Assembly: GCA_003649085.1 (NCBI GenBank)
Contig: QMQV01000052.1
Coordinates: 1 to 10,221 of the forward strand
Length of the DNA stretch: 10,221 nucleotides
Origin: Thermoproteota archaeon
Lineage (GTDB): Archaea; Thermoproteota; Methanomethylicia; Methanomethylicales; B66-G16
Reading direction: 5' to 3'
Positions 1 through 7,998 of this stretch are shown piece by piece. Numbering within the stretch: position 1 is the first letter of the stretch; every line of letters begins with the position of its first letter. A program made the translations under genes and the position numbers. The notes beneath the pieces are model-generated. The model was not told the DNA's origin and did no database searches. It saw only the letters and a list, made by a program, of their open reading frames with translations.

Positions 1-1
1 G

Positions 2-610
2 ACATTAGCTGGTCCTCAACACGGAATGGTCCTTTCATGGGAAAAATATGCTGAAGACCTTAAAAAAGCGGCTTTCCCGGGACTTTTAAGCAACCATCAT
101 CTACATGCAGTAGCTGGCGTAGCAATCGCATTAGCTGAAGCTTTAGCTTTCTACAAAGATTATGCTAGGCAGATTGTGAAAAATGCGAAAGCTCTTGGAC
201 AGGCACTTTATGAAAGAGGCATAGATGTGTTGTACGAGCATAGGGGCTTTACGGAATCGCATACGCTCCTTATTGACGTAACCAAGTATGGAGGAGGTAG
301 GGACATTGAGGAGAAGCTCGAAAAAGCGAACATATTAGTAAATAGAAACCTTCTCCCATACGATATTAAAATGGGTCGGCATTATACGAATCCTGGAGGC
401 GTAAGGCTTGGAGTTCAAGAGCTTACGAGATTGGGCATGGGCATGTCTGAAATGGTTCACATAGCTGACTTGATTAAGCGGGTGATCGCTGATAACGTGC
501 CAGCTGAGAAGATAAGAGAGGAGGTTGCAGAGCTTAGGAGAGGCTTTCAAAAAGTACACTACGCATTTAGTAGTCAAAGGGAAGCATATGAATATATTAG
601 AGTTCGCTAA
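2..610 (+). CDS. glyA: Serine hydroxymethyltransferase, C-terminal part (5' end outside window)
   Basis: This PLP enzyme interconverts serine and glycine, passing the one-carbon unit to a folate or tetrahydromethanopterin carrier in the cytoplasm. The reading frame is open from base 2, so the ATG at 26 is internal and about 202 C-terminal residues are present. The frame opens with TLAGPQHGM, which corresponds to the segment just after the PLP-binding lysine of the family (T-H-K-T-L-x-G-P-x), so the catalytic lysine lies just left of the window. Further on come SNHHLH, the HTLLIDV strand and the substrate-carboxylate arginine in GGVRLG (Arg codon 404-406), followed by ELTRLGM, all characteristic of SHMT. 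The C-terminal tail (AELRRGFQKVHYAF) resembles archaeal forms. It is followed by a 93-base gap, so it is probably not tightly coupled to the next gene. The family call is secure. Confidence 0.95.
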   Translation, partial: TLAGPQHGMVLSWEKYAEDLKKAAFPGLLSNHHLHAVAGVAIALAEALAFYKDYARQIVKNAKALGQALYERGIDVLYEHRGFTESHTLLIDVTKYGGGRDIEEKLEKANILVNRNLLPYDIKMGRHYTNPGGVRLGVQELTRLGMGMSEMVHIADLIKRVIADNVPAEKIREEVAELRRGFQKVHYAFSSQREAYEYIRVR

Positions 611-703
611 GTTGAATAACTGGACAAGTGATATAAGCGAGCTTTTCCTCGTAATTTAATGACGTATCAGAAGCTTATCTAATGTAGAGTAAGTGATGGT
701 TAA
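611..703 (+). other. Intergenic region with weak promoter-like AT stretch
   Basis: This 93-base gap between glyA and the MazG-like gene holds a small inverted repeat CGAG-CTTTTC-CTCG at 638-651 and an AT-rich stretch (GTAATTTAATG, about 652-662) that could act as a TATA element about 45 bases before the ATG at 704. A GTGAT ribosome-site match lies at about 693-697. None of these is strong. A separate promoter for the MazG-CBS pair is an inference from the gap length. Confidence 0.3.
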
Positions 704-997
704 ATGGATTTAAGTGTAGCTCAGAAGATGATGATGGAAATATATGGTCAGAGAGACATCAGTAGAGGGGCTTATGGGACTTTCCTATGGCTTGTTGAAG
801 AAATTGGAGAGCTGGCAAATGCGCTTAGAAGCGGTGATGGAGAGGAGTTGAAGAAGGAGTTTGCCGATGTCTTGGCATGGCTTTTTTCGTTAGCTAATGT
901 AGTGGGAGTTGATGTTAATGAAGCTTTTGTAAGTAAGTATAATTTCAAGTGTCCTAAGTGTGGGTCAAATCCGTGTGTTTGTGAGGAAAGTCGGTGA
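704..997 (+). CDS. MazG-like nucleotide pyrophosphohydrolase with C-terminal CxxC/CxC cluster
   Basis: This is a small all-alpha NTP pyrophosphatase of the MazG superfamily (97 residues), expected to hydrolyse nucleoside triphosphates to monophosphate and pyrophosphate using Mg2+, probably for housecleaning of non-canonical nucleotides. The metal-binding signature is visible as EEIGE (Glu32, Glu33, Glu36) in one helix and EFADV (Glu52, Asp55) in the next. Residues 83-93 add four cysteines, C83-x2-C86-x4-C91-x-C93, which look like a metal knuckle and are absent from classical bacterial MazG. The ATG at 704 follows GTGATGG at a workable distance. The TGA stop overlaps the start of the downstream CBS gene, so the two are likely co-translated. 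The true substrate cannot be told from sequence. The superfamily call is firm. Confidence 0.9.
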   Translation: MDLSVAQKMMMEIYGQRDISRGAYGTFLWLVEEIGELANALRSGDGEELKKEFADVLAWLFSLANVVGVDVNEAFVSKYNFKCPKCGSNPCVCEESR

Positions 998-1839
998 TGT
1001 TCTTGAAGGTAAGGGAAGTAATGAATCCTAATGTAGTTTATGCAAAAGTCCCAGGTTCTACGCGTGAAGTATTGGAGCTTATGAGGTCTAAGAAGGTTAC
1101 AGGAGTGCCTGTTGTTAAAGGCCCTGGGAAAACGCTAGCTGGTATAGTAACTAGAGAGAACTTATTAAGTAAGCCAGACGAAGACCAGCTAGCTTTGTTG
1201 ATGACCAGGGATGTTCTCTCCATATCTTCAGATGCTGAGCTTATCGACGCCGTGAGGCTCATGATGTCAAAGGAGATTAGGCGTCTACCTGTAACTTCTC
1301 CCTCTGGTGAGCTAGAGGGCATTTTAACGGTAGGTGACGTGCTGCAAAAAGTGTTGTCTAAGATGTCTAGCGGTAAGCTTGTGAAAGACTTTATGCGAAA
1401 GAGAGTCTTGTTAACGTGGCAGGAAACTCCTATACCCTTAGCCTACTTATCTATGAGGGCGCTAGGCGAGGAAATCACCGTAATAGTCGACGACCAAGGC
1501 AAACACGTAGGGGTTCTTTCGTTATCGGACTTCCTAGCGCTAGCAGATATGTCCTTGAGGGAGAGTAAGTCTAGTTTAAAGGTTGGGTCTGAAGGTCAAG
1601 AGTGGGATTGGGATTCATCTACTATAGTTTACATAACTAAGGGTGAGTTGTCTTTACCTAAGAGGCCTGTTCGTGAAGTCATGTCAAAACCTCCTATAAC
1701 GATAGCCGAGTATGAGAGTGTCATAAGCTGCGCTAAGAAAATGGTAAAGCATGATGTCGATCAGCTGATAGTTGTCACAGCTAAGGGTGATGTGATAGGG
1801 GTTATCAGGGACATTGACTTACTAAAGCTGTTGACATGA
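994..1839 (+). CDS. Four-CBS-domain protein (tandem Bateman modules)
   Basis: This stand-alone CBS protein of 281 residues has no attached catalytic domain. The CBS repeats lie at about residues 6-60, 67-121, 129-185 and 225-281. Domains 1, 2 and 4 keep the usual pattern (VREVM at the start, GVPVV or RLPVT in the middle, GI(V/L)T and D-L near the end). Domain 3 is more diverged (KDFMRKRVLL, then ITVIVDDQGKHVGVLSLSDF). A polar, Trp/Asp-containing linker (about 188-224) separates domains 3 and 4. CBS pairs typically bind adenine nucleotides and act as energy or ligand sensors; the ligand here is unknown. Translation may start at GTG 994 (4-base GTGA overlap with the MazG gene) or ATG 997 (1-base overlap), with GTGAGG at 981-986 as ribosome site. 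The pairing with MazG suggests, but does not prove, a link to nucleotide metabolism. The gene converges with the polymerase gene 17 bases downstream. Confidence 0.9.
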   Translation: MMFLKVREVMNPNVVYAKVPGSTREVLELMRSKKVTGVPVVKGPGKTLAGIVTRENLLSKPDEDQLALLMTRDVLSISSDAELIDAVRLMMSKEIRRLPVTSPSGELEGILTVGDVLQKVLSKMSSGKLVKDFMRKRVLLTWQETPIPLAYLSMRALGEEITVIVDDQGKHVGVLSLSDFLALADMSLRESKSSLKVGSEGQEWDWDSSTIVYITKGELSLPKRPVREVMSKPPITIAEYESVISCAKKMVKHDVDQLIVVTAKGDVIGVIRDIDLLKLLT

Positions 1840-1856
1840 CAAATTCTTAGCCACAG

Positions 1857-4800
1857 TCACATATATTGATCTAAGGACGTTTCTCCTCCACTTTTCTTAA
1901 ATAGGGTTTCAATTTCTTTTTTAATGAGCTTGACGTTTTGTTCAAGATATGTTGAGACCTTATAATTTTCAATTAGGCTAATAGCAGTCGGCAAATACTT
2001 TACGACAGCTCCTTCAAAGACTGTGAGCGTCAACTCGCCTCCACATTTTCTGCACTTGCCGCTAAGCGGTAGTCTTCTATACCTTGTGCCACAATTTTTA
2101 CATCTAAATTCCTGACTTAAGAAAGCTCTTAAGTTTCCAACCAAATCGGGAATGAAGTGATGCTTCAGCACTCCCTCAACAACGCCTTGCACATCTACTG
2201 CTGCTATCTTCTCAGCTAAGCTTAGCTGAAGCTTGACTTTATCGAGCATTGTTTTAAGCTTGCTATAGCTTGAAGTTTTTGGTCCTTTATTTAAGTCGCT
2301 AACTTGATGAACGAATTTAAATTTTTCATATTGTTCAGCTTTGTTAAGCCTATGCTTGACTACTTCAACAAACTTTAAGCACTCCCTTGGGTCAGCATAT
2401 TTCTCTGCTGCTTGATAGAACTCCAATGGAAATTTATCCACGACCTCCACGTTATGGCTCTCTTCGTCAACTTCAAGGGGGTTTATGACTATTGTCACGA
2501 CAAGCGGGGCATCCATGAGCCCTCCCCTCTTTTCAGGTAAGTATTCCTTTGAGAAGTTGAGTAAAGCGTCCAGTGCTAGCATTATGGCGTCTTCATCTCC
2601 ATCGCAGTTCCTTCTCTTAGCCGCATGCCAATATGGATGGGCGTAGCAAACAGATGCTTCAGTAAAACCTATAATCCTACCAATTACCCCGGCAGAGGTA
2701 TGAGGTGCTATGCCTATTACTAAATGTCCTATTAAGTCACTTAAGCTCCTTAACTTATAGTATGGCTCTAAGCCGTAAACTTTTTCAAGTAGTTCATCAA
2801 CGAACATAGCTACTTTGTAAAGGTATTTAGCGCATTTAACTGGTATAATTACGTCCTGTGGCTTGAGCTCTAGTATTTGGTCATCACGTGTAAGCTCTCT
2901 TCCTAGGTAATCTTTTTCATATCCGAGTTGTCGAAGTCTTTGTACGCTTACTCCAATTTCCCTAGGCTTAAAGTGGGTTAAAGGCGCGTTTGTCACGTCA
3001 AAACGCGTGGTGCCATCCTTGTAAACGTATATGCCGTATTTTGCTCTTAGAAGCCCCTTTTCAAGAAGCTCTGGCGTCTTGGATTTGCTTACAAGCCCTT
3101 TTACGCCTTTTAAGTTATCTACCTTAACTTCAACATTCTTCATAGCTTTAGTCAACGCATCTTTTAAATTAACCATCCTTTTCATGTGTGGGCTTGTCTT
3201 AACGTTACAACACGTTACTGGTTCTGAGTAATACCTTCCGCATATCCTACATACAAATACTTCATGAGTAGGGCTTCCACACCTCTCACACTTATTCATA
3301 TAAGTTAAGTTACCACATTTTTCACATCTTTTAGTCGCGACTTCTACTTCAATAAGCTCTTTTTCAGCTGCTTTTAAGACATCTCGTGTAGCTCCTCCTG
3401 ATAATCCAACTGGAAACAGTACGTGGACTGGAGGCTTCATAAGTCTTGGCTTTGCTTTTTCAGGTCGCCCCATCCTAGCTCCTATGAATGTGCCTCCTTT
3501 GCTCCTAACCCTAATCCCAGACAACTTTTCGACGATTTCAATAGGTGTTATGCGTTCGTGCATTATTGAGTTAACGTCAACGTCTTTTTCTGCAGCTAAA
3601 ATTTCCCTTAAAACCAAGCTTTGATCTCTGCCTAACACAATTTGATTTTCCTTAACCCTATGCGAGCACCTCAACTTCTCTAAAATACGCTTAACTTCTC
3701 CTCTATACTCTAAGATTGTTTCACTTGCTGTTGAAGCGGACTTTCTTAAGATATCTCTTAAATATAGGAGCTCCTCTGAAGTTACTTCTTCAAAGAAGAA
3801 CGTATACTTAGGATGTAGTGGTACGTTAAGTGCTTTCGATATCTTAATGGCTTCTTCAGCTGAAGGCTTAATTTCAAGAGGCTTTTCTGCATATAGAACA
3901 ACCCTCTCAAAGCTAAGCCCATGACATTTTAAGCTGTTGTTCACGTTATCTTCTCCTTTTTCCTTGATAGCCTTTAAGACTTCTTCAGACCATATTTCCT
4001 CACAATAACCTGGTGGAAGGAGATTATGGTTGTTTTCTAAAAACTCTCCAAATCCTATCAATATGTCGCCTAAGAACAGAATTTCCTCAATTTGCTTTTT
4101 CAAGCTTAACGCTTCTTCCTCGCTCTCTAACTCAATGACACTGCCATCTCTTAACTTAACTATTGGTCCATGAATGCTATCGACTGCTGTTATTATAGCG
4201 CTTTTACCTGGCTTTTCGATTCTCAGCTGCGTGCCTATAGCCGTAAACCCTTCTAATATAGCCATGGTAGCTGGGTGAAGGCCGACCGCCGCTAGCCCAG
4301 TATTTCTACATCTTCCGTATCTTAGCCTAAGACCTCCAATTCTTGAAGGCTGGGATATTATCGGTCTTCCTCCAACTAAGTCGTAGAGATAATCTGGTTC
4401 TTTATACACCTCATTGGTGTTGTCTTCCTCCTTTCCTTTAAGCCAATCCCAGCCTATAATGCCGAGCTTGTCGATAATTTTCTTTAACTTTGCAGCTTTA
4501 CCCGCTACGCCATCGTTTAATACTCTTAATGCTCCTCCTCTAACCCTATTTGTCTCTATCCTCCTCAAGTTTCTATAAACTGAGACTTCATATGGATCTG
4601 TAGGTGGACCTGTTATTTCAACAGGTATTCTAACTAAAAAATCCCTCAACTCATCATCTGAAAAGTGAAATTGAAAACGAGAAACTTTCCTCTCATATAG
4701 CCTGAGCTCTTCAATAAACCTGTTAACTTCGTCTTCAGACGGCTTATACCTATCCAGATGTAATAGCCGTCTTACGAAATCTCCTACAAGAACTGTTAAA

Positions 4801-5258
4801 GCTTGTTCCGTTCCGCCTGCTGACCTTATTGGTCCGGCGTAGTAAATGGCTAAGTAGCTTGTCCCATCCGCGTTTTTCTTGATTTTAACAGAGTCTATTC
4901 CTTGAAGTGGCGCTGCTGTTATACCTTCTGTCAAGATAGCTAATGCTACTCTAATAGCCAACTCTGCTGCTTTCTCATCGTCAAATCTGCCAAATTTCCC
5001 ACGTATGATCTCCTCAGCTATTTTAAAAGCCACTTCCTCTCTCGAAACCACCTTACTAAGCTCTCTAATCCTATCAGCTAACCCCCTTAGCCCTATTAAG
5101 CCCTCGACCCGGCTTGCCAAGTCCTTCGCTTGATATACTTCAACATAGTTTCTTGGGTCAAGACCCTTATTTCTAGCTTGTGAAGCTATACCATAGAGTC
5201 TATGAACTTCTTCTTCGAGGAGCGCAAAGTAGTTAGCAATTTCTGGACTTGCATTCAC
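1857..5258 (-). CDS. polC: DNA polymerase D large (catalytic) subunit DP2
   Basis: This is the catalytic subunit of the heterodimeric archaeal replicative polymerase PolD; its partner DP1, which carries the proofreading exonuclease, is not in the window. The 1133-residue length fits an intein-free DP2. The N-terminal region (EIANYFALLEEEV, YYAGPIRSAGGTEQAL) is diagnostic. The active site is NCDGDED, with the two catalytic aspartates expected to be Asp886 and Asp888. This is a known intein site, but here it is uninterrupted. Zinc-binding cysteines are seen at C645/C648/C657/C660 with a further C670/C673/C683/C684 cluster, and at the C-terminus at C1053/C1056/C1069/C1072. The GTG start at 5258 is chosen because an in-frame TAG lies three codons upstream and because it puts the N-terminus at the length seen in Pyrococcus DP2. 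It sits 24 bases after the dolichol-kinase-like gene and is the last gene of the minus-strand cluster. Confidence 0.98.
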   Translation of the reverse strand: MNASPEIANYFALLEEEVHRLYGIASQARNKGLDPRNYVEVYQAKDLASRVEGLIGLRGLADRIRELSKVVSREEVAFKIAEEIIRGKFGRFDDEKAAELAIRVALAILTEGITAAPLQGIDSVKIKKNADGTSYLAIYYAGPIRSAGGTEQALTVLVGDFVRRLLHLDRYKPSEDEVNRFIEELRLYERKVSRFQFHFSDDELRDFLVRIPVEITGPPTDPYEVSVYRNLRRIETNRVRGGALRVLNDGVAGKAAKLKKIIDKLGIIGWDWLKGKEEDNTNEVYKEPDYLYDLVGGRPIISQPSRIGGLRLRYGRCRNTGLAAVGLHPATMAILEGFTAIGTQLRIEKPGKSAIITAVDSIHGPIVKLRDGSVIELESEEEALSLKKQIEEILFLGDILIGFGEFLENNHNLLPPGYCEEIWSEEVLKAIKEKGEDNVNNSLKCHGLSFERVVLYAEKPLEIKPSAEEAIKISKALNVPLHPKYTFFFEEVTSEELLYLRDILRKSASTASETILEYRGEVKRILEKLRCSHRVKENQIVLGRDQSLVLREILAAEKDVDVNSIMHERITPIEIVEKLSGIRVRSKGGTFIGARMGRPEKAKPRLMKPPVHVLFPVGLSGGATRDVLKAAEKELIEVEVATKRCEKCGNLTYMNKCERCGSPTHEVFVCRICGRYYSEPVTCCNVKTSPHMKRMVNLKDALTKAMKNVEVKVDNLKGVKGLVSKSKTPELLEKGLLRAKYGIYVYKDGTTRFDVTNAPLTHFKPREIGVSVQRLRQLGYEKDYLGRELTRDDQILELKPQDVIIPVKCAKYLYKVAMFVDELLEKVYGLEPYYKLRSLSDLIGHLVIGIAPHTSAGVIGRIIGFTEASVCYAHPYWHAAKRRNCDGDEDAIMLALDALLNFSKEYLPEKRGGLMDAPLVVTIVINPLEVDEESHNVEVVDKFPLEFYQAAEKYADPRECLKFVEVVKHRLNKAEQYEKFKFVHQVSDLNKGPKTSSYSKLKTMLDKVKLQLSLAEKIAAVDVQGVVEGVLKHHFIPDLVGNLRAFLSQEFRCKNCGTRYRRLPLSGKCRKCGGELTLTVFEGAVVKYLPTAISLIENYKVSTYLEQNVKLIKKEIETLFKKSGGETSLDQYM

Positions 5259-5282
5259 GAAAGCCTATTTCTGCATCATCCA

Positions 5283-5873
5283 TTAAGTAATAAGCTTTTT
5301 CAACATAGTTAAGGTTAATCCTAATGCTAACGGAATGGTTAAGTTATCGTAAACTCCTCTGCTCATGATCTCAGCAAACATAAAGGTCACGAAAGCCAAA
5401 AACAAGCTAGCTGGTTCTCTTATAAAGAGGCTTACAGCTAAGGTTGCAGCTAAACCTCCGACGATGGCCCCTTCAAAGCTTTTTGAGTTAAGCTTTTTAG
5501 AGATGAAGAAACCTCCAAGTAGCTTACCTATTATCGCAGCTATCGCATCGCCGACCAAACTAGCAGTTATTGCCGCTGACGCTATCTCAGCATCAAAGAA
5601 TAATATCGTCAGAAAGGCACCTAGTAAGAAGAAGTAATAAGCTCCAAACCCTACTACCTCCTCTTCCCTCAATATAGGCTTTAACCTTTTCAATAAGTCA
5701 AAAAACTCTCTGACTCTAAAAGCTTCAATCACTGTGGCTATTGATAACGCTATGCATAAGCCTAGTATGACGAGAGGTTTTGGTATCGTTAAGCCGTAGT
5801 AACTTAATGGTAAGAGTAAGCCTATCGCGTGGAAGACCTTTCTCCTAACTTCCCTACTTAAGTTAACGCTTAA
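5283..5873 (-). CDS. Dolichol kinase / CTP-dependent phosphatidate cytidylyltransferase-like membrane protein, non-canonical or unclear start
   Basis: This polytopic membrane protein belongs to the dolichol kinase/CDP-diglyceride synthetase superfamily, which uses CTP to phosphorylate polyprenols or activate phospholipids. Diagnostic motifs are GDAIAAIIGK (CTP-binding DAxAAxxG), KSFEGAIVG (K-S-x-E-G) and the late DNLTIPL. Six to seven hydrophobic segments are visible. The first in-frame ATG/GTG/TTG is GTG at 5732, giving 149 residues, but the frame stays open upstream to a TAG at 5886-5888. That upstream part encodes SREVRRKVFHAIGLLLLP, the conserved N-terminal E-x-x-RK-x-x-H-x-x-G motif and first membrane helix. 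Real translation therefore probably begins near 5870, yet no canonical start exists there. I tentatively give TTA 5873, about nine bases after a GAGG, which makes 196 residues. The frame overlaps the end of the GGGP synthase gene, and the pairing suggests a role in isoprenoid or ether-lipid metabolism. The exact substrate is unknown. Confidence 0.85.
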   Translation of the reverse strand, partial: LSVNLSREVRRKVFHAIGLLLPLSYYGLTIPKPLVILGLCIALSIATVIEAFRVREFFDLLKRLKPILREEEVVGFGAYYFFLLGAFLTILFFDAEIASAAITASLVGDAIAAIIGKLLGGFFISKKLNSKSFEGAIVGGLAATLAVSLFIREPASLFLAFVTFMFAEIMSRGVYDNLTIPLALGLTLTMLKKLIT

Positions 5874-6636
5874 TTCTACCCGCCTCTAAAGCACCCTTTC
5901 GCACACCATCTATAATGTCTTTTAACACGACCTCGACATCTTTCTCCTTCTCAATAACTGTTCCTGTAACAACTATGTCCGCTCCTCCTTCAACAATTTC
6001 TTGAGCATGTAATCCATTTTTTATGCCTCCTCCAACTATTAATGGTATGTCTATGGTCTTTCTCACGGTTTTCACGAAATCTTTAGGAATTGGTTTTTCA
6101 GCTCCTGAGCCGTGTTCTAAGTAAACAAACCTCATGCCCATGTACTGCGCAGCTAAAGCATAAGCTGCTGCTATATCAGGTCTACTTAGAGGTATTGTTC
6201 TAGCTTGTCCAAAAAATCCTGCAGCTCCGCCTTCACCTACTATTATGTATCCCATTGGTATAGCTTCTAAACCATATTTTCTGACTATTGGTGCTCCAAG
6301 GACTTGTGCTCCAACTATGTAGTAGGGGTTCATGGAGTTTAAAAGCGACATGAACCATATAGCATCTGCTAGCCTACTTATTCCTGAGACATTACCTGGA
6401 AACAGGATTACGGGTAAAGAACAGTTTTCCTTAATACTCTTAATTACAACGTCAAGCTCGGTCTCAGATACGCCAATAGATCCTCCTACCATTATGCCAC
6501 TTGACCCAGCTCTCTCCGCTTTTTTAGCAACTTCCGCAGCAAAGTTGCTGTCGCACTTTTCAGGATCTATTAAGACGAGATGTATGGCGCCTTTATCTCG
6601 AATTTCTTTAAGCAATAATTCCTCAACTTTTTTCAA
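5863..6636 (-). CDS. (S)-3-O-geranylgeranylglyceryl phosphate synthase
   Basis: This enzyme makes the first ether bond of archaeal membrane lipids, joining geranylgeranyl diphosphate to sn-glycerol-1-phosphate. The 257-residue TIM-barrel protein shows LIDPEK (22-27), LFPGN (78-82), the long insert with GEGG (134-137), YLEHGSGA (172-179), VGGGIK (201-206) and GADIVVTGT (218-226), which form the phosphate and diphosphate sites. The overall pattern fits the oligomeric group II enzymes of TACK archaea and Methanothermobacter types better than the Archaeoglobus group I. The start is TTG at 6636, one base after the Elf1 stop codon, preceded by AGGTAG. The tight spacing implies co-translation with Elf1. 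Its 3' end overlaps the probable N-terminus of the next membrane enzyme. Confidence 0.96.
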   Translation of the reverse strand: MKKVEELLLKEIRDKGAIHLVLIDPEKCDSNFAAEVAKKAERAGSSGIMVGGSIGVSETELDVVIKSIKENCSLPVILFPGNVSGISRLADAIWFMSLLNSMNPYYIVGAQVLGAPIVRKYGLEAIPMGYIIVGEGGAAGFFGQARTIPLSRPDIAAAYALAAQYMGMRFVYLEHGSGAEKPIPKDFVKTVRKTIDIPLIVGGGIKNGLHAQEIVEGGADIVVTGTVIEKEKDVEVVLKDIIDGVRKGALEAGRIKR

Positions 6637-6637
6637 A

Positions 6638-6901
6638 TTAACTACCTGCCTGCGCTACTATGAGCTTTCGCTCATGGTAATAATCATCTATGAACTTTCC
6701 ATACGCATCAACAGCATCTTCAATAGGCGATATCTGGACTTCCGCTTTAATGCCACATACGCCACATCTGACTAGAGCTCTGCCTTCCTCCTTCTTCACA
6801 TCTATGCTAATGCTCTTATTACCGCAGTTTGGGCATGCGAACACCGTTGGTAAGCGTTTAGGCGGCTTCTTAATAATCTTCCTTCTCTTTCTTCCACCCA
6901 T
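6638..6901 (-). CDS. Elf1-family transcription elongation factor (zinc-ribbon)
   Basis: This 87-residue protein has the layout of archaeal Elf1: a basic N-terminal tail (GGRKRRKIIKKPPKRLP) followed by a single zinc ribbon with CPNCG (Cys23, Cys26) and CGVCG (Cys46, Cys49), and a C-terminal helix-forming segment DAYGKFIDDYYHER typical of the family. Eukaryotic Elf1 binds RNA polymerase II near the downstream DNA and helps it through obstacles; a similar role on archaeal RNA polymerase is expected. The ATG at 6901 is preceded by AAGGTG (6909-6914) with seven bases between, a good archaeal ribosome site. It lies 40 bases after the RPA-like gene and one base before the GGGP synthase start, so it is embedded in the cluster. 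The identification rests on composition, spacing and motif and is strong. Confidence 0.92.
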   Translation of the reverse strand: MGGRKRRKIIKKPPKRLPTVFACPNCGNKSISIDVKKEEGRALVRCGVCGIKAEVQISPIEDAVDAYGKFIDDYYHERKLIVAQAGS

Positions 6902-6941
6902 TGAAAAACACCTTATCTAATCAAGAAGCTTTTTAACACGA

Positions 6942-7982
6942 TTATAAAACCCTTACTTTACTCCAGCGCATTACGTGTAGCTCTAATCCGTTTCTAGAAT
7001 GCTTTACCTTACATCCATCGATTAGCACTTTATGCCCCCTACCTAGCTTATCAAGAAGATCAGGGCTCTTCTTCCAGAAGATAATCGGTAGAGAGACCTC
7101 ACCATCACGTAGTATAACTTTAGAGTAAACATTCCCCCTAAATACCTCTTCAACAACTCCCTCCACTGCTATGTCTTTTTCATCTCCTTTAAGCTCGCAT
7201 AGTCTAACCTTCTTAATTAAGGGCTGCACTTTTTCATGAGCTACAACTTTCAATGCTCTAAGATCGTTTACGTGGACTTCAAGCACGTTAGCGGAGACTT
7301 TTTTCGTTCTGACATCCACGTCGTAGATCTCTACGACATCGCCTACTTCGAGCTTCGCGTCAAACCCCCACACCAGCAATCTAGCTAACTTACCATCATC
7401 ACATCTCAACAAAGCTGAAGCTACTTTTCCTTTCTCATATTCTATCGGGTCAAAGCTTCGTACGATAACGCCTTTGAGTAAACATCTAGCCTCTTCTAAT
7501 ACATCTTTAACGCTGATTTTCCCACTCTTTCCAATCTTAACTTCGACGCTATCGTGTGGCCCTTCTTTAACAAGGCCAGAAGTTATGTAGAGGTATTTAC
7601 CAGGTTTGTAAATTTCAGCTTCTTCAAGGTTTTTTACCGTTAAAATAACGTATGCCTCGCCAGTTTCATCGCAAATCTTTAAGCGCATTTTAAGTTCGTT
7701 GCCAACTTGGCTTACTCCTTCCACATCCTTAATAATGCCCCCTACGTTCACATTAACCATTCCAGGCTTGAGGTCGCAAATCTGAAGTTTAAAACCACGC
7801 TTTTTAGTGCTAAGCTCGATCCCTGCCTCTTTCGCGACAAGCCTAACAGCTACGTCATCGTTTACTAAGTATCCAAGTTCCCTCTTTTTCTCTTCAACAA
7901 GTTCTAAGACCTTCTCCTTTGAAGTATTCAATGCCTCTGCTAAGGCTTCGACGTAATCGTCAAATTTGTCTTCCATAGGCAT
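6942..7982 (-). CDS. Replication factor A (RPA)-like single-strand DNA-binding protein, three OB folds
   Basis: This protein of 346 residues resembles archaeal RPA large-subunit homologues, which coat single-stranded DNA during replication, repair and recombination. Residues 1-60 form the helical N-terminal segment common in archaeal RPAs (ELVEEKKRELGYLVNDDVAVRLVAKEAGI region). Three OB-fold-like units follow at about 64-155 (ICDLKPGM, then VNVGGIIKDV), 165-240 (LLKGVIVRSFDP, then ARLLVWGFDAKLEVGDVVEI) and 258-346 (IAVEGVVEEVF, then LPIIFWKKSPDLLDKLGRGHKVLI). No C-terminal C4 zinc finger is present, unlike several euryarchaeal RPA41 proteins. ATG 7982 and ATG 7976 are both possible starts; GTGAG at about 7986-7990 is better spaced for the second. 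It follows the 29-residue membrane microprotein by 16 bases. OB-fold proteins diverge fast, so the RPA family is firm but the exact subunit name is not. Confidence 0.9.
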   Translation of the reverse strand: MPMEDKFDDYVEALAEALNTSKEKVLELVEEKKRELGYLVNDDVAVRLVAKEAGIELSTKKRGFKLQICDLKPGMVNVNVGGIIKDVEGVSQVGNELKMRLKICDETGEAYVILTVKNLEEAEIYKPGKYLYITSGLVKEGPHDSVEVKIGKSGKISVKDVLEEARCLLKGVIVRSFDPIEYEKGKVASALLRCDDGKLARLLVWGFDAKLEVGDVVEIYDVDVRTKKVSANVLEVHVNDLRALKVVAHEKVQPLIKKVRLCELKGDEKDIAVEGVVEEVFRGNVYSKVILRDGEVSLPIIFWKKSPDLLDKLGRGHKVLIDGCKVKHSRNGLELHVMRWSKVRVL

Positions 7983-7998
7983 AATCTCACAAATGAGG

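Noticed and set aside
638..651. Small hairpin CGAG-CTTTTC-CTCG after glyA as terminator
   Set aside because: A stem of four base pairs without a clear following T run is too weak to call.
1840..1856. Bidirectional terminator between the convergent CBS and DP2 genes
   Set aside because: The 17-base gap has no T run or stem on either strand.
2589..2609. Possible intein at the DP2 active site
   Set aside because: The NCDGDED site is a known insertion point in other archaea, but here the sequence is continuous and the protein has normal length.
5236..5283. Mini-ORF starting at ATG 5283 that overlaps the dolichol-kinase-like stop as TAATG
   Set aside because: It is out of frame with DP2 and ends after 15 codons. 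The GTG at 5258 already gives an N-terminus matching Pyrococcus DP2 in length, so the ATG is probably chance, although it could aid translational coupling.
5365..5637. Plus-strand open frame of 90 codons opposite the dolichol-kinase-like gene
   Set aside because: It is antisense to a gene with clear family motifs and shows no recognisable features or ribosome site; similar antisense frames at 3031-3231 and 6332-6775 were dropped for the same reason.
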